The position numbers and the translations under genes were made by a program. Shown here piece by piece: positions 43,451-54,911 of a DNA stretch of 64,000 bases. The notes below the pieces were generated by a model that did no database searches, was not told where the DNA came from, and was given only the letters and a program-made list of their open reading frames with translations. Source of the stretch: Neoceratodus forsteri (Eukaryota; Chordata; Ceratodontiformes; Ceratodontidae); NCBI GenBank assembly GCA_016271365.2, contig JADMNL010000023.1, forward strand, positions 605,340,501 through 605,404,500. The letters run 5' to 3'. The stretch's first letter is position 1; the number at the start of each line of letters is the position of its first letter.

Positions 43451-43896
43451 GGGAGTCATGTGATGTGGAGATGTGGAGCTAAGGAGCAGCAGCTCTTCCT
43501 CCAGCTTCTCATGGTGCATTTTAAATTTGATTTGTAGCCTGCCAAATCAGTAATAATCAACCTTTACCATCTTAGTATTGTTGCAGCTGAATCTCAGCAA
43601 TCCTCTGACAGCAGCTCCAGTGTCTAATCCTCATCACGGGTGTCAAACTACATCACTACCTCTCCCAGAGAGACCCCAAAAGCCAACATGCCTTGTTGAT
43701 GCATCTCCATCCTCCTCCTCCTCCTTAACGTGGAAGCCTACTTGAATTGATTCGATCAATTCTTTCTCGAGCTCCACATTATCAAGGATACTCTGACCAA
43801 CCTAGCCAGAGATTTTAAAGTTGCTAAACCCATGTTGGAGTCCCTACCATTAAGGTCTCCAATGTTGAATTCTGAATTAGTTCCTTAAAGATCTGA

Positions 43897-46229
43897 ACCT
43901 TGAATGTTCTTGCAAAGTTTGAGTATTTTGGTTTCACGCCTCAAAACAACATTAGTAACCTCCAATTTTTGGAGGTTACCCATCCCTTTTCTCACCTCAG
44001 AGCCAGTCTTCTCCCACTCTAAAGATTGGTGACTCTTTATCTTTGACTCTTCTGCTATTGCTAAGTCTTATAATTCCTACTTTACTACCTGTGCCCTTTC
44101 TCTCATCCCTTCCTCTACTACCCCCTTCCCTCTCATTGCCCTCTTCTCCTCCTCCTTCATTTTCTTTCTCTCCCATCACTCCTGCTATTTTCCTAAAGAC
44201 CCTACTTTCCTCTAAATCCACTAAAGGGAGGTAGTCCTGATGGTCTCATCCCTAAACTCTCCTTCACTCGGGCTTTCTGCCATTGCTGTCCTCATTACCT
44301 TACTGCAAAATCTTCCTTCTCCTCTGCTACTGATCCTGACATCTGAAAACAGGTTATTTTCATCCCTATTAACAAAGGTGGTGATCCCACTTCTCCTGGT
44401 ACCATCTGTCCAATTTCACTTCTTCCTACCTTGGCTAAGTTACAAGAATGCATTTTTCTGTATCAGCTTACTTCCTTTCTTTAAAGCTCCTCCTATTTCA
44501 CTCTCTTTTAGTGTGGTTTTAGGAAATCCCACTCCACTTCTACCTCCCTCCTTCGGCTCACTGATTCCATATTTACAGGTATGGATATAGGAGTGATGAC
44601 TTCTGCCATTTTTGGTGATCTTGCTGAGGCTTTTAACACAGTGGTGCATCCCCTCCTACTGAACAAATATAAAGCTGCAGGCCTTTGTGACTCTTCAGTC
44701 AGTTAGTATTGTTCCTGCCTTAAAGGCAGGTTTCAAGCTGTCTGGATAGGAAAATCCATTTCATCTTTACTTCCCATTAGCTCAGGTGTCCCTCAAGGGT
44801 CTCTTCTAGGTCCTATTCTCTTTTTAGCATTCTTAAATGACCTACCCTCTGTCTGTTCATCTGCGTCTATTCATATGTAAGTTGATGACACAGTTCTTTT
44901 TGCATCCAGCTTCTCTCTCCGTGACCTTACCTCCCAACTTCAGTTGAATGTTGACATTTAATGCTGGTTCAAAAATAACCAACTGACTCTTAATGTTAAA
45001 AAAAACCCAGTCTCAATGATTTTTGGTACCCATCAGAGGCTTGCCAAACTTACTTCTCCTCTACTATTTAATACCCTTGATGGTGCTAATATTGAAGATG
45101 TCTCCTCCTTTAAGTACCTCAGAGCCTGCCTTGATGTTTATTTATTTATTTTATTTATCAAGTCTAGGATTACAAATACCTTTGAGCCATGGTTCTTTTA
45201 CAAAGGTTTCACATCTGAGAAATACAAATTGTGGGGAACATCAAGACAGGCATTACAACAATGTGGACATTGTAAACAGAGTACAGATTAATACAGTTCA
45301 AGGGTAGCATTGTAACAAGGCAGCCAGCGGCATTTGTCAGAGAAAATAGACAACAGGTAAGAAGTGCCAGAAGAAGTGCACATTGATGCAACTCACCAAA
45401 AGCTTCACCCTACTCTTGGTGCTTTGTACAGGAATAAAGTGAGTATACTGCTCCCTCCCCACCAAGAAATGCTCTTAAAAATGATCCTTCCTATTTTTAA
45501 CCATGGTGATTCAGTTTACAGTAGTGCCGCTTAATTCTCCCTTGCCAGATTGAAACCCCTTTTTTATTCTTTTTGCCACTTTGCTTTAGATTGCCCCTCT
45601 CGTACTCACCACTGCTCTCTTTACTCAGCTCTTTCCTAGCCCTCCTTTGATGCTAGGTACCTTTCCTATTGTGTCTCTTTTCTAATCCAAATTCCTGTAT
45701 GGCACTCTTCCCTCTTATCTCAAATCCCTTATTTCCCTTCCTTCTTCTTTCTCCTACCATCTCCACAACAATACTTTCCATTCTCTCTGTTTTTCTTCTA
45801 AAAAATCTATTGTTGACCAGTCTGATTTGTTTTACCACTTTCCAAAACTTTTTTTCTCCCTTTCCTTTCCTATTCATTCTGCCTATTCTCCTTCTTCCCT
45901 AAAGTCTCTTCTTTCTGACTTTTGTCATCCTACCTGCAACTGCTTGTGACCCTTCCTCTTCTCTTTCTAGTCTTGCCTGCTTCTTACTGTTTTGCTATTT
46001 TCCTTTCTGTATATATATATTAGAGAGTGTGTTATTTTCTAGATGTTTCCATTTACTATTCTGCCTGTTATATTTATGATTCTGCTTGTAAAACTTTATT
46101 TTGTATTTTACCTTGTAATTTTTTATGGTTAGCTATCAACTACTTTCTCTCCCTAGGACACATCTGGAAAAGAACTTTTTTCAGCTCAATATGTACTTCC
46201 TAGTAAAACTTTTTAATAAATAAATAAAT
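43897..46229 (+). mobile_element. Rex/CR1-group LINE nested in L1-B ORF1
   Basis: A 5'-truncated LINE ending in (AATA)n, with aaagatcWga at 43887-43896 and 46230-46239 as target duplication. RT residues: STYRPISLLPTLAKLQE-like near 44420, FGDLAEAFNTVVHPLLLNKY (44610), SSGVPQGSLLGPILFLAFLNDLPS (44780) and VDDTVLF (44884, YADD with Val for Tyr-Ala), then QLTLNVKKTQSMIFG and FKYLRACLD. The C-terminal part beyond 45400 is heavily decayed (LHPTLGALYRNK). Clade between L2, Rex1 and CR1 is not settled. Confidence 0.75.
45137..45382 (-). mobile_element. 246-bp retroposon with AAAT tail
   Basis: Inserted in the nested LINE with duplicated ttgatg (45131-45136 and 45383-45388). On the minus strand it ends ggtatttgtaatcctagacttgataaataaaat with an (AAAT)n tail. 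No ORF. Its body does not match the other SINEs here; it may be a 5'-truncated LINE end. Confidence 0.65.
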
Positions 46230-46790
46230 AAAGATCAGACTATCGAACTGAGCCTGGTGTGGTCGGTCTCTGCTAGAAGATTCAAAAGCTGGAAGAATGA
46301 CAAGGTGATCAGAAAGGCTGCTGTTGCTGTACTAACCTGGTGGTTGTTGACCTTCCTGAAAACATAGAGGGTCCCAACACCATTCTTTTTATCCAAAAGA
46401 TCTGTGAGAAAATCACAGGATCATTTCCTAATGGCCCACATTACATCATTGGACAAGCTCATAGAGCACTTTGGCCCATGCCAGATTCCAGCCACAAACC
46501 TCATCTGACACTTTTTCTCCTGTTAAATTATTTGGACAAAACTCATAAACTAGCTAAAGTTAGAGAATTAAAGGCGCTCACCTTGAAAGGCCATCTGTTG
46601 CACATTTTCAATGATCTAACCCCCAATGTCCATGCAAAACAGGAGATTATAGGGATATTAAAAGCAAAATCTACATAGTGGGCATCACTTTCTATGTTTT
46701 GTACCCAGCTCATTTAAAAGTTCTTACACTAAAGGGTGAAAAGCAGTTTTCCTTAGCAGCAGAAGCTAATTTGTATGCTGACTGTCTGCC

Positions 46791-48149
46791 AGGTCCTGTT
46801 TTAATTTTGTTTTCTGTTGCATCCATTGTTTACTGTTGTATGATGTAATTCTCCTGGGTCATGCCTAAAAATAGACAATAATATGTCTAGTGCACCTTAA
46901 CAAAAACTAGCTAAATAAATAAACTTACCATCCCAAAATATTTCCTGCTTTATTTTCCACCCAGCACAGCACAGCTAACTAACTGCCTTTAGAGAGCTGC
47001 CCTCTTGCCCTGTCTGCCATCAGTTGATCTTTTCTGTGGCTCTCTTCATCTGTTTCCCTGCTGCCCCTATTAGCACCATGACTGAACTCTACCACCTAGC
47101 CCGGAACTTTATTTCCTCCTGCAGTTCAACTTTTAATTACCTAACTGGTGCCAGACTGGACTCCTCTCTCACATTGATGTACTGTGGCTTGGTGCCCTTG
47201 TTAGGATGTTGTTCTGCCTTGTCGACCACATTGGGAGATGGAGTATGCCGTTCTACACCTCCTGCATGTTTCATCACAGCTCCCTACCAATTTCTTATGG
47301 CTTTTTGAATTCTCTGGTCCCTGGACTGATGTAATGTACTGGAGCCCTGATGTAGTTTGGACTCCTAAACTCCTAGCAACTAAACTGCCACCAGAGTGGC
47401 AACTTCAAGGATAGCAGATCTTTGGATGCCAGCAGTACTGGCTCTCTTTATCATTAGAGAGACTCTATACTTTTCACTGGCCAGCATATCCATTAGGTGA
47501 CTTTATGCCCACTGTGGCTAACAGTATTTCTTTACTTGCTAGCCAGTTTTCAGTTTGGACTGTTGGGGTGGTGGTGGTGGTTGATAAGTTATATTTTCTC
47601 TAGGGGAGGATATAACCATCTCTCTACTCTCCTTTCTTGGGGTGGAGGGGTGGGAACCCATTTATAGCTGGTGATTTTTTCATCATGCAAAGCAACTCCC
47701 TTTTCCTGGCATCAGTGTTTCAGCCTCAGGGAGTCCTTTGTATTTGAAGGACCACTGGATGCTTCATATTCCTGCTTCACATAGCCCCAGGTTTGTTTGT
47801 TTATTTACTTGTTTGCATGACATACTGAATTACAGTATTTAATTCTCCTTGGCTTATTTCTTATTGGCAGGTTTGATTCTGAGAGACTACATGTCTTTGT
47901 GTACTAGAGGATAGAAGACCAGCACTCTCCCAGGTAAACATCACGGACTGATGCTTTGGCATGCAGTTGTAAGAACTCAAGGCTGGCTATTCTACCTTCC
48001 TGCCTGAGAGATATATTAGGTGAAATTCTATGTTCTTTGTTCTTTGTACATTTTTGTTCCTTTGTCTGTTAGGTGATTTTTTTTTGGGGGCTTTGTCAGT
48101 GAGAACTTTTTTGATTCCACTTAGAGATCATGACAGCTTCTATTATCTG
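46791..48149. other. L1-B inter-ORF stretch
   Basis: About 1.36 kb between the last ORF1 residues and the first endonuclease motif, longer than expected. It contains a ggtggtggtggt tract near 47570 and an aataaataaataaac edge near 46912. An old insertion is likely but its limits are unclear. Confidence 0.4.
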
Positions 48150-51100
48150 TACCACATGCTGATCTGATAGCACATAGGCTTGTTCATGAATAGCCTTAAT
48201 AGATTTGTCTCCCGGAATGTTAAAGGTTCCCATCCTGGGGCAAGCTCTGCCAAATTTTGAACATGTCAGACTTGGCCACACATATCTTATTATCTGCAGG
48301 AAATCCATCTGCTTGCCAAAGACATACCTCCTTTCTACAGAGATTGGGTGAACCAGGCCTATGGTATAGGGATTCATACTAAGCATTGTGGTGTGACCAT
48401 ACTTACAGGATGCCATGTGCATTTCCAAGTGACTTCCACAATAGAAGACTGAGAGGTCAGATATATCTTCTTGCAGGGTACCTGATAACAATGAACTTTG
48501 CTGGGATCCATTTATGGTCTCCATATTAACTGCCCTCCTTCTTTACATCCCTCATTAATTCTATCACCCTATCCACACTTACCCATGCTCATAGCTGGTG
48601 ATCAGAATCTAGTCATTACCAGTGAGTTTGACAGATCAGGCACTACCATCAGAGGTCTCATGTCAGCTCAACATGCCCTGTAGGATCTGATGGAGCCACT
48701 AGGATTATGTGACCCTGGTGCCTTCTTCACCCTGCAGACAGGGACTGCAGCTTTATCTCTGTTCTGCATAATTCTCCATCACACATAGCCTACTTTTGAT
48801 TTGTCACTCCTTACTTCCGGGGCTAACCTCCTGCCAGATCTCCTCTCAAGTCATATCTGATTACTCCTCAGTCATTCTCAACTAGGCCCTTATGCATGGG
48901 ATGGACTGGGATATCACATGGAAATTAAATGACCAACTTCTCCAGGACAAATTCTTAGCTGACTGGATCAGAAACATACTCACCTCATTTGTAACTCTTA
49001 ACAGTAAGTCCAGACACAAAAAGACATGCAATGGGCAGCCTACTAAGCAACTATTGGGAGGAATTCATTAGATTAGCTTCTAAGAAAAAATAAAATAGGG
49101 ATGCCAGGCCCAGTAACATTTAACAGAAATATGCAGCATAGAAACTAAGTTTAGTCCCGCCATCTCAGACCACATTTTGGCTAACCTTTACTCTTTACGG
49201 GATCAATATGCTGACCTGCAGGAACAGGTTGACTACAGTATGTTCTTTTAAGATGTATGCTAACTATGTAGACTGTGGAGAGAAAGCAGGTAAATTACTG
49301 GCCTTCCACCTTAAATAAACAGGAGGCTGTAGGAACAGTGACAGCCATCCAGTTGGAACTGGATGGTAGTATTAAAAATATGCCCCATGGGGTAGCCCAT
49401 AAATTCTATACCTTTTACCAAACCCATTATGCAGCCCCCTCAACCCTCCTTCTCTACAAGCTATAGATAACTATCTCAGCTTGATCGACCTTCCACAGTT
49501 GTGTGTCGCTTATCAAGAGTTTCAGTTAAGCTGATCTTGCCAGCTGAAGTATTGCAGGCCATTATATCCCTCCCACTTGACAAAACCCCCAGCCCAGATG
49601 GTTTTACTGCCAAATTTTATAAAACTTTTGCGTTGGAACTCATCCCTTTCCTCACTCAAACTTACACATACATGCACCGGCATGGCCTTTCAGACACCAT
49701 TCTGACAGAAGCTATGGTTATTTTAATTCTCAAACTGGGGCAGGATCACCTATATGTCAATAACTACAGGCCCATCTCACTCATAAATCATGATATGAAA
49801 ATCCTCACTAAAGTTTTAGTAGACTATCTAAGCTATCACTGGAGACTTCTTACAGGAGTGGGACAGTTGGGGTTCATGGCTGGCAGTAACTCCTTGGATC
49901 ACCTTCACAAACTTGGACATATTTTCTCTGCATCTCGGGAACCTGGTACACCTGCAGCTTTGGTATCCCTGGATGCAGATAAAACTTTTGATTGGGTATC
50001 CTGGCATTTCTTGTCCTCCATCTTAACTAGATTTGGCTTACCCAAAGAGCTTACAGTATATGCTGGATTCAGGTAGTTTATACCTCCTCTAGTGCCAACA
50101 TACAGTATGTTGTAATGGTGTATTCTTTCACTCTTTCCTACTTTATTGTGGCACTAGACAATGTTGCCCCTTATCCCCGCTTCTATATAATTTATATTTG
50201 GAACCCCTTATTCTTAGACTCCAAAGCTGATTCAGCTAATCTTGGGATCCCTACTGGCACTAAGTGATTTAAAATTTCAGTCTATGGGGATGACATCCTC
50301 CTCCACACAGCCCACCCCAGCAGCTCTGTTTCAGCTGCCCTTCAAACTGTCTCCAACTTCAGTGCATTATCCAACTACAAACTCAATCTGAACAAAACTC
50401 TTGCCATGCCACTTAGTGCTTCTGTGCATAAACAGATTATCACTGACTTTAGCCTAACCTGGAATCCAAAACACCTTAAATATTTGGGGTGGAGCTTACT
50501 GAAGATAACCATACCCTTAAAATGTGCAAATTAGATAATCTCATCTTATATCCAACAGGACCTTAACCGCTGGAATTCCCTTCCCCTTACACGATGGGGC
50601 AGAGTTTACATTATTTAAATGTTCTCCCCACATCTTGTACCCAGGGGTTCAGTTAAATTATTTTTAGTGGAAGTCTAAAACTTCCATGAGTCAAAATCTG
50701 AAGTCATTTCAATTTTTTGAAGTCAAAATATTTCCAAGATCCTACTCAGTGAAGCTGTATTGTTGGAAGGACCAGTTTTGGATGTTAATACAATATATTA
50801 GTGGTACAATACAATTTCTTTTAGAAAATCCATAATTTCTGACATCCATGCCTGCAATTTTGGAAGTCATCTAATTTTGTTTACATCTGGAAGTCAGTGA
50901 CTTCCCCCTTTATTTTGACGTTTTTGTCTTATTTTTGAAGTCAAAAACATCCAAAAATGGAGTTATCTGAACACTTGCTTGTACCCCCTACATACTGTAT
51001 GCCGAACATCTTCCTCCCATGTCTTGGTTTACTATGCTCCATTCTATAATTTCCAAATTTATGTGGAGAGGAAAGCCAGCTCAACGTGCCTATTCCAAAC

Positions 51101-51320
51101 ATGCAGCCTCAAAACTTGCAGGACTTTGCCTCCCCCAATTTGGCTTCTATTACCTAGCCAGCCATGTAAGTATATACTTACAGTGGTCATGTCTACCCTC
51201 CAGAGCCTGATTTTTCTATGTCCTCAGTGGCTTACTGAGCAAGAGAAATGCCATTTGGCAAGGTGTCCACTGGCTGTCTTATACTCTACTATAATACCTG
51301 CCACAAATGCTTATGGATCC
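48150..51320 (+). pseudogene. L1-B ORF2, endonuclease and RT
   Basis: The endonuclease is decayed: LQEIHLLAKD near 48297, CGVTIL near 48390 and AGDQNLVI near 48594. RT is better: AIISLPLDKTPSPDGFTAKFY (49560), VILILKLGQDH, YRPISLINHDMKILTK, QLGFMAGSNSLDHL, SLDADKTFDWVSW (to 50076), then SVYGDDILLH (50278, the YADD box with Gly for Ala) and LTRWGRVYII. After the hAT MITE the frame goes on with LHSIISKFMWRGKP and LAGLCLPQFGFYYLASH to 51320. The 576-bp stretch 49501-50076 has no stop. Confidence 0.85.
50642..50977. mobile_element. hAT-type MITE, 336 bp
   Basis: Perfect 8-bp duplication cttgtacc (50634-50641 and 50978-50985) and ends caggggttcagttaa / ttatctgaacacttg, inverted repeats starting CARG-GTTCAG as in hAT elements. 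Similarity of the ends extends for about 27 bases with mismatches (attttta-g). No transposase. Internal ttgaagtcaaaa repeats are present. It interrupts the L1-B RT thumb. Confidence 0.85.
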
Positions 51321-53378
51321 CATTTTATTTATTTATTTATTAAATTTTGATGACCAGGTAGACCCACTGGGCCCCAAAGGTCTCTTTTTCAGGGGTGACC
51401 CATAGAGACACTACATGGAGAGGTACAGGCAGTGACAATGTAACAGTGTGCATACAGGATCAATAAATACAGTTTTAGTCATACATGTAGAGCCATAGAG
51501 AGATTCCATCTTAAAGATATGGCACAGCACAAGAATATAGGTGAGTTGCCGATATGATGACTAGTTCTGTTCCATGTTTGTGCAAGTGAGGTGATTAGCA
51601 TAGTTGGGGGGGCGATTGTCAGGAGCCCTGACATCTGCAAGTGCTGGCCACAAGTAGGTGCGTCTTGAGCCTGGTATGGAAGTTCATGAGAGGGGGGCTT
51701 CCTTTACCTCTGGTGGAAGTTTGTTCCACAGGTAGGGGGCTTTGACAGAGAAAGACTTGCCACTTGCGTGAGTCCTGACCCTGGGGGTTTCCAGCAGAGT
51801 GTGACCTGATGTCCTCAGGGTCTGAGGGTTGTGCTTGGATGCAATGGTAGCAGTGGGGCTGGGTGGAGCCCCTGAGCCATGTAGCTTGTATGCTAGGCAG
51901 AGGAGGGGATATTGTATGCATGCTTCCAAGGAAGGCCACTGTAATTTGGCTAATGCATTACAGTGGTGACTTCTATAGTGATCCTGTGTAGCGAACTGTG
52001 CTACCTTGTTGTACAGGATCTGCAGCCAGTGGACCTCCGGCTTTGCCATGCCCTGTAATACAGGAGCAGTGTAGGTTAGTGTGGGGAGCAGGACGCTGGA
52101 GGCAATGGACAGCCTGACTGTGGGTACGAGCTGGACCCTAATCTGATACAGGGTGCCAAGTTTCCCATGCATAGTCCTGGTCACTTGTTCCACATGGTTT
52201 TTGTAAGTGAGACCTTGGTCAAGCTTAAAACCTAAGTATTTTAAGGAGGACACAGCTTTGATGCCAGTCTCTGCAAGAGTTTTGAGCTGAAGAGAGTTGG
52301 TCCTGTCTTGCCCAGGGTCTGGGCCGATAGCATGGCTTTTGTTTGCCTACATTCAGGACCATTCTGTTTGAATTTAGCAAGTTCTCCAATGACATTAGGT
52401 CAGTTTGGAGTGAAGGGCCAAAAGCCTTTAAGTTACCTGAGGAGCAGTAGTTGACTGTGTCATCTGCGTATTGTATGACTGAGTTTTCCCACAGTGGAGT
52501 TTTAGGTCATTCAGATACAATGAGAATAGTAGGGGCCAAGGATTGAGCCCTGTGGTACTTCTCTTTAGGGGTAGTGGGTCTGATAGCACCCCTTCCAGCT
52601 GACTGTCTGGGTGTGGCCAGATAAATACCATAGCTCTCAAACCACTTGACAGCCAGTGGGTCTAGGCCTATCGATTTCATTTTTACTAGCACAAGGTTGT
52701 GATTGACAAGGTCAAAGGCCTTGGACAGGTTGATGAATACCACGCCAGTGGGGGTCTCCTTGTTCATGGCATTGAGTACGTCAGTCATGAGGTTCATGAA
52801 GGCAGTGTTTAGTTTGAAAGCCGTGCTGAGAGAATGCCAATAGTTGATGAGTCTCCAGGTAGTCACGGAGCTGGCAGTATATTAGCCTTTCCTGCAGTTT
52901 GGCAAGCAGACAGAGGAGGGAGATAGGCCTGTAGTTGCTCATCTGCTCCCGGGAGCCACCTTTGTGGATGGGATTCGCATTTGTCTGTTTCCATTGGCCT
53001 GGAACAGTTCCCTCAAGCAGGAATCTATTTATGAGCCAGGACAAGGGTCTGGAGAGGGCTTGGGCTCTGTCCTTGAGGAGCCTTGGGTTAATTCCATTAG
53101 GTCCTCCTGGGCCCTTGATTGTCAATGCCCTTAGGAGAGTATGTACCTGTTTAGCCCTGACCAGCCTCAAGTGAAATAAAATTCACTGAAATTTGAGGGT
53201 TTCGGCCTTGTCTAGAGCCGGGGTGTTGGGGGGGAGGTATTCCGACCTTATATGTGTCAAGGTTAGTGAAGTGAAGGTTGAGGGCAGTGGCAATTTGTGG
53301 GCCTTCACTCACCATCTGACCATTGACTTCCATGGGGCCAGGTATAGACTTGGTGTAACCTCTGATCAACTTGTTGAT
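51321..53378 (-). mobile_element. CR1-superfamily LINE sharing a tail with the SINEs
   Basis: A 2.06-kb 5'-truncated LINE inside L1-B ORF2, bounded by atggRtcc (51313-51320 and 53379-53386). ORF2 pieces from 5' to 3': GPGGPNGINPRLLKD and NYRPISLLCLLAKLQERL (53170-52781), VVFINLSKAFDLVNH (52760), an intact QYADDTV near 52460, then KYLGFKLDQGLTYKNHV, QILYNKVAQFA, HHCNALAKLQWPSLEA and KAPYLWNKLPPEV (52253-51684). The 3' end reads gtcacccctgaaaaagagac, cagtgggtctacctggtcat and an (AAAT)n tail. The cacccctgaaaa and tacctggt-a-caaaa blocks also end the SINE at 20027. Confidence 0.85.
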
Positions 53379-53386
53379 ATGGGTCC

Positions 53387-54434
53387 AGAATTATATTTAC
53401 CTTCCATAGGTACACCTGCAAGTTTCCTGGATGCTCCCAGTTATCTTTCACAAAGATATCTCTCAACCCATCACAGCTAACCCTAATTTTAAAAAACAGG
53501 CTAACCCATTACTTCAACATTCTGACCCCTTTTGGAAGACCTTGCCATTTCAGACCTGCTACTGCATAGGCACCTGATTTCTTTCCTGATCCTGCAGACC
53601 ACCCACTGGCTACCTGCCATCTGGCATTCAAGATCTTGTAGATCACTCTTGCCATAGCCACACAAATGGGCCCAACCCCATGGACACTCAACCACCATTC
53701 CCTGTTGGATGCCTTTGTGCAGGGTGCTGTGCAACCCCGTATCATTTCCCATCTTTACAGTCTTCTGTTCACTGAGGCCTACCCCATTTCAAGGGGTGCT
53801 GCACCTATTAGGAAGTGACATTCCCTGACCATCAATTTCATTGGGAAAGGATTTGGCAGGACCTATATACCTTTGTTAAAAATGACAAATTACGCCTGAC
53901 ACAATATTATATTTTAAATAATCTTTATTTTACTCTAATTAAATTGACTCAAATGGGTAGGTTAGATTGCAGCCTCTGCATTAGATGTTTTGCAGCACCT
54001 AGCACTTTTTATTATATATTTAAGGAATGCCCTCAAGAGCAGCAACTGTGGACTACCGTCCAACGCTGGGCTGATTCCCTGATGGGGCTAGACCACCTTT
54101 TCACTCCTCAGATCTGCCTCCTCAGTGAGTGTGCTGGTGTATCTTTTAAAGAGCTAAAGTATTACATGGCATTCATTTTGCTTACAGTTAAAAAGCTTAT
54201 TCTGTGCCACTGGCTTTACCAGACTTTAATTAGTTATAATGAATGGTTGCAGGACATACTTTTTAACCTGAGAGTTGAAAAGTCTATAGCCGCTTTATGC
54301 AATAATTTAGCCTCCTATGACTCCCAATGGGGCAAACTACACACTCTATACTCCTTATCTCACAAGTCAGAGACCGTCAGTACCCCTCTGCATTTGGACG
54401 CATTCCTTGTGGTACTGAACCTTTGCCTTTTTTA
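53387..54434 (+). pseudogene. L1-B ORF2, C-terminal part
   Basis: After the nested LINE the frame is poor to about 53800 and then open from 53815 to 54434: FHWERIWQDLYTFVKNDKLR, the CSLCIRCFAAPSTFYYIFKECP finger (CX2C...H/Y...C, with Tyr for His), WTTVQRWADSL and LTVKKLILCHWL. This is the usual end of L1 ORF2. About 170 bases of 3' UTR follow. Confidence 0.85.
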
Positions 54435-54605
54435 AATTGTGATGTATGCATCTGAACTCATTCAGGTTACATGAATAATTTGCCTGATCTTATGAATTTA
54501 CTGTGCTATTTCATGCTCTCACTTTCTTGTGCATAGTTTGGGATGCATATTGTTGTTGTCTATTTGTTGTGTTGTGTTACAATAACAATAAAATAATTTC
54601 AATAC

Positions 54606-54620
54606 CAAACATGTCTTATG
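54606..54620. repeat. Right target duplication of L1-B
   Basis: caaacatgtcttatg; pairs with 43436-43450. Confidence 0.88.
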
Positions 54621-54627
54621 AAGTTTA

Positions 54628-54899
54628 AATCTAGATTTAGTAGTTGCCGTATTGGTCCTTGCAAGAATAGATCCAGAAGCAAATGATTTGATACCTTTTA
54701 ATGGACCAACATAGATATAACAACAAGAACGAAGTGCTCTAGCTTTCGGACCAACCAGTCCTTCTTCAGAAGTTCATGCAAAAACAACTGCCATGAGCTT
54801 CTGAAGAAGGACTGGTTGGTCCAAAAGCTAGAACACTTTGTTCTTGTTGTTACATCTATGTTGGTCCATTAAAAGGTATCAAATCATTTGCTTCTGGAT
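54628..54899. mobile_element. Penelope-like inverted repeat with hammerhead-like cores
   Basis: Two 108-bp arms (54671-54778 and 54792-54899) are reverse complements with few differences, around a 13-base loop. An unpaired 43-base piece lies on the left. Exact 12-bp duplication ttatgaagttta at 54616-54627 and 54900-54911. Each arm has CTGAAGA, a GGAC/GTCC stem and GAAA (minus 54769-54744; plus 54801-54826, where GAAA reads AAAA). CTGANGA-stem-GAAA is the hammerhead core, as known from Penelope-like elements. The minus-strand end caaggaccaatacggcaac resembles their 3' ends. Confidence 0.65.
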
Positions 54900-54911
54900 T
54901 TATGAAGTTTA

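Larger units (their letters stand above)
43720..46790 (+). pseudogene. L1-B ORF1, split
   Basis: The 5' piece (43720-43896) shows the coiled-coil-like LHIIKDTLTNLARDFKVAK. After the nested LINE the frame resumes (46240 on) with KIQKLEE, LVVVDLPENIEGPN, AHRALWP, LNYLDKTHKLAKVRELK and FNDLTPNVHAKQ, the L1 ORF1 RRM and C-terminal domain, then LTLKGEKQFFLAAE to about 46790. Frame changes at the RRM start and near 46680. Confidence 0.75.
43451..54605 (+). mobile_element. Full-length L1-clade LINE (L1-B)
   Basis: Second complete L1, plus strand, of a lineage distinct from L1-A. Its 5' end reads gggagtcatgtgatg and its 3' end is acaataacaataaaataatttcaa with no long A-tail. A 15-bp target duplication (14 of 15) bounds it. 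Three insertions interrupt it: a Rex/CR1-group LINE in ORF1, a hAT MITE and a minus-strand LINE in ORF2. Without them it is about 6.4 kb. Confidence 0.9.
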
